A stretch of 64,000 bases of DNA from Clostridium cellulovorans 743B. GTDB lineage: Bacteria > Bacillota > Clostridia > Clostridiales > Clostridiaceae. A program made the translations under genes and the position numbers. This document shows, in pieces, positions 7,831 through 16,438 of this stretch (positions within the stretch are counted from its first letter, which is position 1; the number at the start of each line of letters is the position of its first letter). Under the pieces are notes generated by a model, which saw nothing but the letters and a program-made list of their open reading frames with translations, ran no database searches and was not told where the DNA came from. The DNA lies in contig NC_014393.1 of assembly GCF_000145275.1 (NCBI RefSeq), positions 3,038,001-3,102,000 of the forward strand, given 5' to 3'.

Positions 7831-8277
7831 TTATAACTTTTTAATAAAACCTGTTTTTATTCCTCTCTCAAAGCCAGCTTCTTCATAAAATCTTAGAGTC
7901 TCTTCTTTTTTAGATCCAGTCATTAACATTACCTTATAACAATTATTATCTTTAGCAATATCCACTGCCATACTTAATACTTTTTTACCATAGCCCTTTT
8001 TTCTATAATTTGAGTCAGTAACCACATTCTCAATTAATCCATAAGGCCTTAAATTACGAGTTAAGTTGTTTATAATTGTAATATTACAGGATGACACAAT
8101 GTTACCTTCTACCTCAACAACTATATAATGATAACTTGGATTATTATATATAGCAGTCCAAGCCTCTTCTAATTTCTCACTAAGGCTTACATCAGGGTCT
8201 TCTGGTTGTAATTGTTTATATAGCATTAACAGCTGTTGAAGCTCATCATATCGAATCTTTCTAACAATCTCAGCCAT
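7831..8277 (-). CDS. GNAT-family N-acetyltransferase
   Basis: A 148-residue single GNAT domain. VENVVTDSNYRKKGYGKKVL carries the R/Q-x-x-G-x-G acetyl-CoA loop, and the C-terminal LRFYEEAGFERGIKTGF is the canonical final helix and strand. AAGGGAGAGG precedes the ATG. The length and the LYKQLQPED N-terminus resemble small clostridial acetyltransferases of unknown substrate. It is a separate unit from the 50-residue gene, with about 80 bases between them. Confidence 0.85.
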   Translation of the reverse strand: MAEIVRKIRYDELQQLLMLYKQLQPEDPDVSLSEKLEEAWTAIYNNPSYHYIVVEVEGNIVSSCNITIINNLTRNLRPYGLIENVVTDSNYRKKGYGKKVLSMAVDIAKDNNCYKVMLMTGSKKEETLRFYEEAGFERGIKTGFIKKL

Positions 8278-8392
8278 TTGTCCTCTCCCTTTTTTATTAT
8301 GATATTATCTAGAAATTAGCAGCCTGAATATCAACGTTACTTAAAAATAATTTTCAATATAATATTGAGGATTTCAATGGCATCATATACAA

Positions 8393-9073
8393 TTACTTAA
8401 CACTGCCACCATGAAAAAAACACTCATATATTTTATTGTTATTATAAAATATTTCTTCGTATCCTTGAAACCAATTGAATTCTCCATTTACTATACAATG
8501 ATAAATGTAATCACCATTTGCATATACCATAGGACCACGATAAGGATAGTCTTTAGATACTAGAGATAATGCTGCCTTTAGAAAGCTACCAGAAAAACCC
8601 TCATCGATAATTCTACCAATATAATTCATCGACCAAACTGGCACATTATCTTTCCATAATGCTTCTTCTCCGACGAACTTCTCTCCGCCTAAATATGTAT
8701 CGATATATTTTAAATTTCCCTCAGTATATTCTAAATCATGAGAATTAGGTCTTGAAGAAACAGTTTCAGAACCACTACCAGCATAAGTAACCTTTTTCGC
8801 TTTACACAGAAAACATATCATCTCATTATCTGCATAATCTTTATAAGTTTTTTCTTCATTAAAGCTACAATTCTCTTTACAGTCTTTAACTAATTTATCT
8901 ATACTCACTTTATATAAATTGCTTATTTCAATTAATCTATCTAAATCAGGATAGGATTGTCCTGCCTCCCATTTTGCCACTGCTTGTCTTGATACTCCTA
9001 TAGTTTCAGCAAACTCTTCTTGAGTTAATCCCTTCTCTTTCCTAAGAGCTTGTAATTTTTGTTGAAGACTCAT
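8393..9073 (-). CDS. XRE-family regulator with C-terminal DUF5680 domain
   Basis: 226 residues from the ATG at 9073, chosen because GAGGTGATAATA precedes it; upstream in-frame codons lack a site. Residues 1-62 are a Cro/C1-type helix-turn-helix (LRKEKGLTQEEFAETIGVS, then RQAVAKWEAGQSYPDL). Residues about 80-226 match DUF5680 (MICFLCKAKKVTYAG, FLKAALSLVSKDYPYRGPM). DUF5680 proteins are thought to act as ligand-sensing or effector domains, but the ligand is not known. The gene is flanked by unrelated genes, so its target is unclear. Confidence 0.88.
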   Translation of the reverse strand: MSLQQKLQALRKEKGLTQEEFAETIGVSRQAVAKWEAGQSYPDLDRLIEISNLYKVSIDKLVKDCKENCSFNEEKTYKDYADNEMICFLCKAKKVTYAGSGSETVSSRPNSHDLEYTEGNLKYIDTYLGGEKFVGEEALWKDNVPVWSMNYIGRIIDEGFSGSFLKAALSLVSKDYPYRGPMVYANGDYIYHCIVNGEFNWFQGYEEIFYNNNKIYECFFHGGSVK

Positions 9074-9178
9074 TATTATCACCTCAACTTTAGTATATAA
9101 AAACATTAAATTAATAGCTATCAATTAAAGCTAACAATCTTGTCAACCAATAGTTGCAACTTTCTATTTCGCATAATA

Positions 9179-10225
9179 CTACGAATTTTTAACTCCAGAC
9201 TCTAAAATGCTAAACTTTTTCAAATTGCAATCTACTTCTGCCATTGCTCCATAAGGAATTATAAACATTGGTGCTGTATGTCCAAAATTCATATTATATA
9301 ATATAGGCAAGTCTACCAACTTTAACTCGTCCCTTACAACCTTTAATATTACGTTTTTATATTCTTCATAATACTGTTCATCGTAAGGCTTTCCAAAAAT
9401 TATTCCATTAACCTTTTGTAGCACACCCATTATCCCATAATTTCGTAACCAATATTCAACTTGAGTTGGCTCTGGCTTATCTTCTGAAGTCTCAAAAAAT
9501 AATATGCTGTTTTCAAAGCTTTCAAGGCTAGGCCATAATTCAGTACCTTTCATCATTTCTAATACTTCTATGCACCCACCTAATAAATGACCTTGTACTA
9601 TTCCTTTTCCTTGTAGTAATTCATATCCTCTATCATCATTATTTACATTTCTTTTAATATTTTTATTTTTCTCTTCCCAAGGTAAATATTCGCTAGTCCA
9701 AGTTTCAGATGGTTCTATAGTACCTAAAAAATCATCTTCAAATAAAGCTTTATTAACCCAGTCCTTTGTATACTTAAACATCTCAACATTTTCTGCAAAT
9801 TCAGCTAAAATAGAAGGTCCATAAAAGCTTGATATTCCTGCTTTTAAACATATAAAATGTGTAATTGTTGTATCAGAATAACCTATGAAAATTTTAGGAT
9901 TGTTTCTTATAACTTCATAGTCTATATATGGCAATATTCTGACACTTTCATTGCCGCCAATACAAGAAAAAATAGCTTTTATAGAAGGATCTTTGACGGC
10001 CATCATCAAATCTTCTGCTCGTTTTTCTGGATGATTATATATGTATTCTGTTCCACTAAGGGTATGAGGCATCTCTACTACTTCGAGTCCAAATTCCTCC
10101 TGAAGGCGCTTCTTACCAACTTCATATCTCCATAGAATATCAGAATCCCCTGCACCACCCCAAGATAAACTAATTGTTGCTACCTTATCACCTTTTTTTA
10201 ATTTACCTGGCTTCTTTAAATCCAT
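9179..10225 (-). CDS. S66-family peptidase (LD-carboxypeptidase/MccF-like)
   Basis: 348 residues from the ATG at 10225, which has GGGGGATTGGGAG upstream; an in-frame ATG at 10258 lacks a site. The nucleophile elbow IGYSDTT gives S117. FSCIGGNESVRILPYID is the conserved preceding region. The charge-relay Glu is in ILFFETSEDKPEP and the His in NMNFGHTAP. S66 enzymes remove C-terminal D-amino acids from muropeptides or hydrolyse microcin C-like acyl-adenylates. The longer insert after WTSEYLPWEEKN resembles MccF-type members more than LdcA. No signal peptide, so cytoplasmic. Confidence 0.88.
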   Translation of the reverse strand: MDLKKPGKLKKGDKVATISLSWGGAGDSDILWRYEVGKKRLQEEFGLEVVEMPHTLSGTEYIYNHPEKRAEDLMMAVKDPSIKAIFSCIGGNESVRILPYIDYEVIRNNPKIFIGYSDTTITHFICLKAGISSFYGPSILAEFAENVEMFKYTKDWVNKALFEDDFLGTIEPSETWTSEYLPWEEKNKNIKRNVNNDDRGYELLQGKGIVQGHLLGGCIEVLEMMKGTELWPSLESFENSILFFETSEDKPEPTQVEYWLRNYGIMGVLQKVNGIIFGKPYDEQYYEEYKNVILKVVRDELKLVDLPILYNMNFGHTAPMFIIPYGAMAEVDCNLKKFSILESGVKNS

Positions 10226-10286
10226 CTCCCAATCCCCCTTACTTGTATTTTTAACCATAAATTATCTAATAATAGATAACTACCTT

Positions 10287-10784
10287 TTATTTGACTTCTT
10301 CAACACCGACACAGATGTGAGTATTTTTTAAATAGGCTATTTTATATTTTTTTCCTGGTTTTATTCTTTCACCAAAAATATGTTTAGTTTCGTATACCTT
10401 AAAACCACTTATCAAAATAGTATTCCGCTGCTTATTTTTATCTACACGAACAACCGTACCCACAGTATATGAATACTCATCACTAATTAAATAAGGAATC
10501 TCTTTAACAGAAGGAACATATATATCCACAAAAACAAAGCATATTGCTAGAGTACATAATATGGAAACCATCATAGAGCCTATACTCCTTTTTAGAAACT
10601 GACTCTTTCTTATATTGCTAGATTGGCTAAAATAACTTATAGTACTATCATTATGAGCTCTATATAATCGTAAGTTATTTCTTGCTATTACTATCAACAT
10701 GACTACCCCTAATACTCCTCCTATTAACATAAATGAGTTAAAGAATAAATCAAAAACAACCGAATATTTTAAATTAAATTTCAA
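10287..10784 (-). CDS. two-helix membrane protein of unknown function
   Basis: Read from a TTG at 10784 with AGAGGTG upstream; a longer frame from a TTG at 10874 has no ribosome binding site. The 165-residue product has hydrophobic segments at about 12-35 and 78-98, then an extracellular or cytosolic beta-rich tail (YSYTVGTVVRVDKNKQRNTI and KPGKKYKIAYLKN). Such tails occur in small membrane proteins with OB-like or DUF3592-like domains, but I cannot place it with confidence. It lies 61 bases upstream of the S66 peptidase gene and could be in its transcript. Confidence 0.6.
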   Translation of the reverse strand: MKFNLKYSVVFDLFFNSFMLIGGVLGVVMLIVIARNNLRLYRAHNDSTISYFSQSSNIRKSQFLKRSIGSMMVSILCTLAICFVFVDIYVPSVKEIPYLISDEYSYTVGTVVRVDKNKQRNTILISGFKVYETKHIFGERIKPGKKYKIAYLKNTHICVGVEEVK

Positions 10785-11024
10785 CTTAACACCTCTATCT
10801 TCAGATATGCAACTCTTTTGATGAACCTTAAATTTTAAAATTCTTAACTTATTTCTAAATCCTATTAATATCAAAATTTAGTTCTATCAATAAAAACTTT
10901 TACAAATATTTAGAATTTTCATCGAGAATCTCCCTAGCTTATGAAAGCTATTTACCATTGCATAAATTATTCTTAAGCCTAAAAAATAATATATAATTAT
11001 ATCACTATTTACAAAATAATCAGG

Positions 11025-11742
11025 ACCACCCGTCAAACGGGTGGTTTGCTTTAGCCCTATAAGGGCATGTTACTGGCCGTGCTACTCGCACATTGAGCGG
11101 TTTGCCAACCGCATACCTTTACTGGCTGCACCTAAAAGGTGCTTTATTTTTTGCCTTTGTTTACTGATTCACCCGTAAACGGGTCAATAAATTCTTTCAA
11201 GCTCATTTGTTCATATGCTAAATCTTCCTGTATTTGATTCTTTATGTATTCTTCTATTATCTTTTTGTTTCTTCCAACTATATCAACGTAATAGCCTTTA
11301 CACCAAAATTGCCTATTCCTATATTTATATTTCAAATTTGCATGTCTGTCAAAAATCATCAATGAACTCTTACCTTTCAAATACCCCATAAACTGAGAGA
11401 CACTTAACTTCGGAGGTATACTTACAAGCATATGTATATGATCCTTACATGCATTTGCTTCAATAATTTCTACTCCTTTATGTTCACATAACTTTCTAAG
11501 TATTACCCCTATATCCGCTTTTATTTTTCCATATATGATTTGTCTCCTATACTTTGGTGCGAAGACTATGTGATATTTACAATTCCATTTACTATGTGCT
11601 AAACTACTATTATCCATTACGGATATACCTCCTTTGTACTTTTGGTTGTGGTCGGCAAACCTACTACCATTTTACATTGGAGGTATTCTTTTTTTCTACT
11701 CATCGCTAGAAGCTTTTTAGAACCACAGGTAAAACCTGTGGT
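11025..11742. mobile_element. IS200-type insertion sequence (IS200/IS605 family)
   Basis: A single tnpA gene lies between two subterminal hairpins and no tnpB is present. One end has ACCACCCGT/ACGGGTGGT (11025-11033 and 11037-11045), the other ACCACAGGT/ACCTGTGGT (11722-11730 and 11734-11742). Family members have no terminal inverted repeats; the transposase instead recognises hairpins such as these. Between 11050 and 11140 there are additional short hairpins (for example GCCCTATAAGGGC), part of the structured end. The exact ends are probably a few bases outside these limits. Confidence 0.85.
11144..11617 (-). CDS. tnpA: IS200-type Y1 HUH transposase TnpA
   Basis: 157 residues, full length for the family. 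It opens with WNCKYHIVFAPKYRR and has the HUH motif KDHIHM (H60, H62). The attacking tyrosine is Y124 in IEEYIKNQ, with the metal-ligand Gln at Q128. These match the Y127/Q131 spacing known from IS608 TnpA. It acts as a dimer, cutting single-stranded DNA and excising and inserting the element at replication forks. The GGAGGTA upstream of the ATG is a good ribosome binding site. No frameshift is seen, so the element could be active. Confidence 0.95.
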   Translation of the reverse strand: MDNSSLAHSKWNCKYHIVFAPKYRRQIIYGKIKADIGVILRKLCEHKGVEIIEANACKDHIHMLVSIPPKLSVSQFMGYLKGKSSLMIFDRHANLKYKYRNRQFWCKGYYVDIVGRNKKIIEEYIKNQIQEDLAYEQMSLKEFIDPFTGESVNKGKK

Positions 11743-11761
11743 ATTCGTAAAACAAAAAAAA

Positions 11762-11783
11762 CCAGCCATTATAAATAGGCTGG
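11762..11783 (-). terminator. intrinsic terminator of the AraC-type gene
   Basis: CCAGCC (11762-11767) pairs with GGCTGG (11778-11783). On the minus strand the stem is followed by a run of T. It sits 23 bases after the stop of the gene at 11807-12715, and the IS200-type element begins immediately beyond. Confidence 0.85.
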
Positions 11784-11806
11784 GAAAAGTAACATTATAA
11801 AAAGCT

Positions 11807-12715
11807 CTAAGAATTTATCAATTTTACAGGTCTTCCTTCTATATAACCCCTATAACCCATTGGTGCAAACTGAAATCTTGGTCCCTCTTCTTCTGCCCAC
11901 TTAAAGCCGTAAATTTCAGGATTATAATTTTTTATAACAGTCCATACTTCATCTATTGCTTCTCCAAATTTTTCGTCATCATAAGGCTGTCCTTGGAATA
12001 CCATCATCTTACACGGCTTTAATTCAATAATTTCAAACCCCTCTGGTACTTCTCCTTTATAATCCATAGGTACTTCTACCCCTTGGGTATATATAGATGT
12101 TCCAGTTGGTCTAAGATTTTCAGGCATCCACATACCGATCGGCTCATTTAAAGCTTCTTTTATGCTACATAATACTCCCCAAACATCACAACCTAATTCT
12201 TCGCAATAGGCAAAATACTCAGCTGCCTTTTCTGCTCTTTTTAAAATCACTTTTCTTGCAGGCTTATCGATTACTTGAACAAAAACAGTATTTACATTTG
12301 ATTTTTCTTTCATCTTATTATCTCCTTTTTGAAGCATATTGTAGTAATCACGGATTGAACTCGGTATGAAAAGCTTTATAGGCGGAGTATTTTTACAATA
12401 ATATCTAGGGGTAATTCCAAATTCCTTTGAGAATGCCCTAGTAAAACCTTCATGTGAATCAAAAACAAAATCAAAGGCTACATCAACAATTTTCACATCT
12501 TCATCTCGCATTCTAACTGCTGCTAATGAAAGCCTTAAAGATCTGATATACTCAAATGGTGTCTTTCCTAAAAGGTCTTTGAATATTCTAGCAGAATACC
12601 AAGGAGAATATCCAGCTGCTTGAGCAAGCATATATAATGTTATAGAATTTGAGATATTCTCTTCAATGTAATCTTGCATACGTTGTACCGCTTCAATTTT
12701 TTCATAACTTTCCAT
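11807..12715 (-). CDS. AraC-family regulator with GyrI-like effector-binding domain
   Basis: 302 residues from the ATG at 12715, preceded by AGAGGTGG. Residues 1-110 contain the two AraC helix-turn-helices (TLYMLAQAAGYSPWYSARIF and VDVAFDFVFDSHEGFTRAFS, then FGITPRYY). Residues about 140-302 form a GyrI/SoxS-like effector-binding domain (FVQVIDKPARKVILKR ... GPRFQFAPMGYRGYIEGRP). This layout is that of SoxS/Rob-like sensors that bind small hydrophobic or drug ligands. A paralogue lacking the DNA-binding half lies directly upstream (12775-13338). Confidence 0.9.
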   Translation of the reverse strand: MESYEKIEAVQRMQDYIEENISNSITLYMLAQAAGYSPWYSARIFKDLLGKTPFEYIRSLRLSLAAVRMRDEDVKIVDVAFDFVFDSHEGFTRAFSKEFGITPRYYCKNTPPIKLFIPSSIRDYYNMLQKGDNKMKEKSNVNTVFVQVIDKPARKVILKRAEKAAEYFAYCEELGCDVWGVLCSIKEALNEPIGMWMPENLRPTGTSIYTQGVEVPMDYKGEVPEGFEIIELKPCKMMVFQGQPYDDEKFGEAIDEVWTVIKNYNPEIYGFKWAEEEGPRFQFAPMGYRGYIEGRPVKLINS

Positions 12716-12774
12716 GTTACCACCTCTTGAGATAATATTATCATTCCTCATCATTTTCTTCTTGACTTCTATTG

Positions 12775-13338
12775 CTATCTTATGGCTCTCACAGGTCTTC
12801 CTTCTATATATCCCCTATATCCCATTGGTGCAAACTGAAATCTTGGTCCATCTTCTTCTGCCCATTTAAAACCATAAATTTCAGGGTTATAATTTTTTAA
12901 AAATCCCCACATTTCTTGTATCATATCCATGAATTTTTCATCTTCATAGGGTTGACTTTTAAATACCATCATTTTGCATGGCTTTAATTTTATAATTTCG
13001 AAGCCTTCTGGAATTTCACCTTCATAGTTTAAAGGAACCTCAACTCCTTGAACGTAAACTGAAGTGCCAGGGGTTCTAAGGTTTTCTGGTAACCACATAC
13101 CCATAGGTTCAGATACAGCCTCCTTTATGCTAACTAAAATTCTCCAATTATCATATCCTACTTCCTTACAATACCAAAAGTATTCAGTTGCATCTTTGCC
13201 TCTTCTCAAAATCATTTTTCTCGCTGGCTTGTCTATTACTTCCATAGAAAATCTATTAAAATTTTTCTCTTCTTTCATCCTATCTTTTTTAATTTTATGA
13301 ATAAGTTTTACTAATTGAAATTTTTCATAAAGTTTCAT
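12775..13338 (-). CDS. stand-alone GyrI-like effector-binding protein, an AraC paralogue lacking the HTH
   Basis: 187 residues. From residue about 31 (MEVIDKPARKMILRRG) to the end, the sequence is closely similar to residues 140-302 of the downstream AraC regulator, including the shared GYRGYIEGRPV tail. The first residues (MKLYEKFQL) also parallel that regulator's start (MESYEKIEA), but the roughly 115 residues carrying the two helix-turn-helices are missing. The upstream DNA (AGAGGTGGTAA, CTTGAGATAATAT) is nearly identical too. The gene thus looks like a tandem duplicate that lost its DNA-binding part by internal deletion. It could bind the same ligand or titrate it. Confidence 0.85.
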   Translation of the reverse strand: MKLYEKFQLVKLIHKIKKDRMKEEKNFNRFSMEVIDKPARKMILRRGKDATEYFWYCKEVGYDNWRILVSIKEAVSEPMGMWLPENLRTPGTSVYVQGVEVPLNYEGEIPEGFEIIKLKPCKMMVFKSQPYEDEKFMDMIQEMWGFLKNYNPEIYGFKWAEEDGPRFQFAPMGYRGYIEGRPVRAIR

Positions 13339-13577
13339 ATTACCACCTCTTGAGATAATATCACTACCCTTTTATATTTTTGATCTACATTATTTCTGAT
13401 ACTTTGATTTTTTTGCTATAATATTGTAAATTTATTGTAGTTTTAGCATCAAAAATTACAAATCCATTTATTTTTATATAACTGCATCAATATTTCTACA
13501 AAAAATATACTTCACATATAATTATACAGATTATAACATTCAAAATCTATATAACTATAGTGAAGTATCTATTTCAT

Positions 13578-13611
13578 AAAAGAATCTAGTTATTAAAAGA
13601 ATCTAGTTATT
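13578..13611. repeat. 17-base perfect tandem repeat at the 3' end of the kinase gene
   Basis: AAAAGAATCTAGTTATT occurs twice in immediate succession (13578-13594 and 13595-13611). The second copy overlaps the kinase stop codon at 13603-13605, so one unit is duplicated downstream of the gene. Confidence 0.8.
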
Positions 13612-14346
13612 AAAAGCTTTTATAAAGTCTAGCTCAATATCATTGATACTTTTATACCTTTCTTCAATTCCTAATAACCTTTTTATAAACAACTTTTGAT
13701 CATTAGATATATTTAATTCATCATACCATGGTACATTTTTATACCTTGGAGTTTTTTTATCTTTAGTTTCAGAAGCTGAATAAAGTAAATATAATAAAAA
13801 ATCGCCTAAGAAAGAATAATCTAAATCAAAGAAATATTTCTTGTTATCTCCCCATCTTGCTAATCCAAAATCGATGAGATAAACTTTTCCATCATTTATT
13901 AAAACATTTGGAGTTCTAATATCTCTATGGACAACACCGTTACTATGAATATATTCTATTATCTTTATCAATTGAATGCCTATACTAAAGAATTCTTCCT
14001 TAGAAAATTTATAGTTCTTTTTGAATAACAGTTCTTTTACAGTATTCCCCTGTTTATATTCTAAAACAAATCCATAAAAGCCTTTTTCATTTATAACTCC
14101 TAAAAGTTCTGGTATTCTTTCATCATTAAGATTAGATAATATAACAGCCTCACTTACATTTTCATCATTACTTTTTCTTCTATTTTTTTCGAAAATCCTA
14201 AGCTTAAACTTTTTTATAACAACCTTTTCTCCTGTTTCTGAAGTTGCCAAAAAACATTTTCCATAGCGTCCTTCACCAAGAGGTTTCTCAACAATATATT
14301 TACCTAACCTTCTATTTTTATATTTTATATTTGTAAATAATTTCAT
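13603..14346 (-). CDS. short cytosolic serine/threonine protein kinase
   Basis: 247 residues, consisting only of a Hanks-type kinase domain. The glycine loop is GEGRYGKC (24-31), the ATP-binding Lys is in VVIKKF (about 45-46), and the catalytic loop HRDIRTPN gives D142 and N147. DFG is at 159-161. In the catalytic loop the usual HRDLKPEN lysine is replaced by Arg (R144), a variant worth noting. There is no transmembrane segment or PASTA domain, unlike PrkC, so it is a cytosolic YbdM-like kinase. The start is at the ATG at 14346, only a few bases after the zinc-ribbon gene's stop, and the two are probably co-translated. Confidence 0.85.
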   Translation of the reverse strand: MKLFTNIKYKNRRLGKYIVEKPLGEGRYGKCFLATSETGEKVVIKKFKLRIFEKNRRKSNDENVSEAVILSNLNDERIPELLGVINEKGFYGFVLEYKQGNTVKELLFKKNYKFSKEEFFSIGIQLIKIIEYIHSNGVVHRDIRTPNVLINDGKVYLIDFGLARWGDNKKYFFDLDYSFLGDFLLYLLYSASETKDKKTPRYKNVPWYDELNISNDQKLFIKRLLGIEERYKSINDIELDFIKAFNN

Positions 14347-14350
14347 CAAT

Positions 14351-14752
14351 TTAAGAATTTATTTTCTTTCCACAGTTAAGACAGAATTTTGCGTTTGCAG
14401 GTAACTTCTCACCACATTCCATACAAAATGCTGAACCTTGCACCTTCTCCCCACATTGTAGACAAAATTTTGAACCTGCTGGTATTTGTGAATTACATCT
14501 GTTACAAACAGTCATATTTTGTCTTTGTGCTGGTTCATTATGCACTGTATGAACTGTGTGTACTGTGTGCACAGGTTTAACAACATGATGGTGATGATGT
14601 CCAAATCCACTTGATGACCAACTTCTTGATGCAATAACCTCAAGTAAACTACCTAAAACACCTTTTTTTCTATAATGGTTACCACCATAATGACCATGTC
14701 TATAATGTCCACTTGATGAACCTGAAAAAAAACTACTTATCGAAAAACTCAT
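14351..14752 (-). CDS. His-rich protein with tandem zinc ribbons, kinase-linked
   Basis: 133 residues. The N-terminal half is low-complexity Ser/Gly/His with GHHHHH and a VHT repeat (VHTVHTVHTVHN). Residues about 82-133 carry two CxxC...CxxC zinc ribbons (CNRCNSQIPAGSKFCLQCG and CMECGEKLPANAKFCLNCG), a DZANK-like arrangement. Four bases separate its stop from the kinase start, so they form one operon. The rich His stretches may bind metal. A substrate, adaptor or regulator of the kinase is the likely role, but this is inferred from position only. Confidence 0.85.
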   Translation of the reverse strand: MSFSISSFFSGSSSGHYRHGHYGGNHYRKKGVLGSLLEVIASRSWSSSGFGHHHHHVVKPVHTVHTVHTVHNEPAQRQNMTVCNRCNSQIPAGSKFCLQCGEKVQGSAFCMECGEKLPANAKFCLNCGKKINS

Positions 14753-14950
14753 ATTAAATACCTCTTTTCTATAAATTAAACTTTAAAAATGATTACTATA
14801 TTATAATTATATATATTCCAACAAAAAAGGTTCAAATATATCTTCATTTTCAATTATATTACTATAAATCAAAAATAATTAAAAGCTTTATTCTTTAACT
14901 CTGCACTGATGAACTATATACAATTATTACTTCCATAATAGGTACAAAAC

Positions 14951-16204
14951 TTACTTATCAAACTTACTTATCAATTTATCTAAATACACTGATTTCAATT
15001 GTTTGCTTGCAAGTGCTCTTTTCATCGGTGGTAATCTAAGAATATTTGATAAAATTGTAGCCATTGCTCTGTGACTAGCCATAGCTTTATTATCAAAAAT
15101 CAATTCTTGAAGCTGTCCTTTTTCTATTGCTTGTAAAACAATCCTATGAGTAGTATTTACAGGAGTTATTATCTCCTTGTCTCTCTTCTTAAGAATTATA
15201 CTTTTCTTAGGACAATTTCTTACACAAACACCACAACCAAGACATATTTCTTCATCAACAGCAGCCTTCTTGTCCTTCATAGTAATAGCACCTATAGGGC
15301 AAGCCTTTGCACATTTACCACAGCCTACGCAACCATCTTTAATTACATTTGGGATAAAGCTTGTTGTTTGTATTGGATGAAGTGCTCCAAATTTTTTCAC
15401 AGCTAGCATACCTTCACAACAACAACCACAACAATTACAAAGGAAAAGTGAACCCTGCCTTACATTTTCACCGCATTGAACTAAATTATGTTCATAGCAA
15501 TTTTGAAGGATCTCTAAACCTTCTGCAGCTTCGATTGCTCTTCCATGTCCATGCTTACTTAAAGAATAGGCTGCATTCCCAAAGGTTAAGCACGTCTCCA
15601 TTGGCGCATCACATTCTTCACCAAGATGTTGCATTTTATGTCGGCAAAAACACATGCTTACAGTGATAAATCTTGAATTTTTGATTACATTACTTGCTCT
15701 ATCATAATCCATTATCTCTACTTGATTATCCTTTGATAAAACACTTTCTTGCACAAAAACCTTACCAAACCTTGTTTCTGTGCCTAAAAAAAGATCTTTT
15801 ATAAAATCCTCTTCAACATTTAGATACTGAAAATATAATTCAGATAATACCTTTTGATCTAAATCGTTTCTAGTTCTCATTAAAGTAAACTCAAAGAATC
15901 CTATCATAGGTGGTGGTAAGACGTATTCCTTTTTACCATCATAATCAACATCAAGAATTAGCGCCCTACTGCTTAGCTTTTCAAGGATCTTTTCTGTCTG
16001 AACCATATCCATTTTCCAAATAGTGCTTGCAGTCTTCAAATTAAAAGGTTTAATGGGTAACATAGAAACAAGCCTAGCTTCCTCTTCACTAAATAACATG
16101 CTTAATATCTTATATAAAGTCTTTGACGGAGGCGCTCCTTGAGGAAACCTATTTATTCTTTCCTCTAAGCTCTTGTAAGCCTCTTTATTTGAAATATGAG
16201 ACAC
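14951..16204 (-). CDS. 4Fe-4S ferredoxin-domain protein with N-terminal winged-helix-like region
   Basis: 417 residues from a GTG at 16204 with AAAGGT upstream. Residues about 25-100 look like a winged helix. A Cys-rich central region has C185, C187, C198 and C205 and a CNCCGCCC cluster at 256-263. A bacterial-type ferredoxin with two [4Fe-4S] sites follows (CVGCGKCAKACP at 292-303 and CLGCGVCVRNCP at 321-332). The combination suggests a redox protein or electron carrier with a sensing part. The partner is unknown. No neighbouring dehydrogenase is seen, so it may serve as a stand-alone ferredoxin-like regulator or reductase subunit. Confidence 0.82.
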   Translation of the reverse strand: MSHISNKEAYKSLEERINRFPQGAPPSKTLYKILSMLFSEEEARLVSMLPIKPFNLKTASTIWKMDMVQTEKILEKLSSRALILDVDYDGKKEYVLPPPMIGFFEFTLMRTRNDLDQKVLSELYFQYLNVEEDFIKDLFLGTETRFGKVFVQESVLSKDNQVEIMDYDRASNVIKNSRFITVSMCFCRHKMQHLGEECDAPMETCLTFGNAAYSLSKHGHGRAIEAAEGLEILQNCYEHNLVQCGENVRQGSLFLCNCCGCCCEGMLAVKKFGALHPIQTTSFIPNVIKDGCVGCGKCAKACPIGAITMKDKKAAVDEEICLGCGVCVRNCPKKSIILKKRDKEIITPVNTTHRIVLQAIEKGQLQELIFDNKAMASHRAMATILSNILRLPPMKRALASKQLKSVYLDKLISKFDK

Positions 16205-16438
16205 AAATTCACAACCTTTTCTTTAGATTTATATTACCATTATTTACAGATTCACTATTATATACACCTATGGTAATACTATAAATAGTCTAAGTTTCAA
16301 ATTTTAAGTTTCTTCTATTATAACATACTTATTAAGAAATTTTGAATCTCAGATATACAGAAAATAAGCCTATTTTAAGCATAAAGGTTGTTAAAAAGCT
16401 GCTAAACTAACAAAAGTGAAACTATTAATATTTGCACA

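Noticed and set aside
14389..14580. A plus-strand open frame opposite the zinc-ribbon gene
   Set aside because: It is antisense to the CxxC and His repeats of the real gene and has no start signal.
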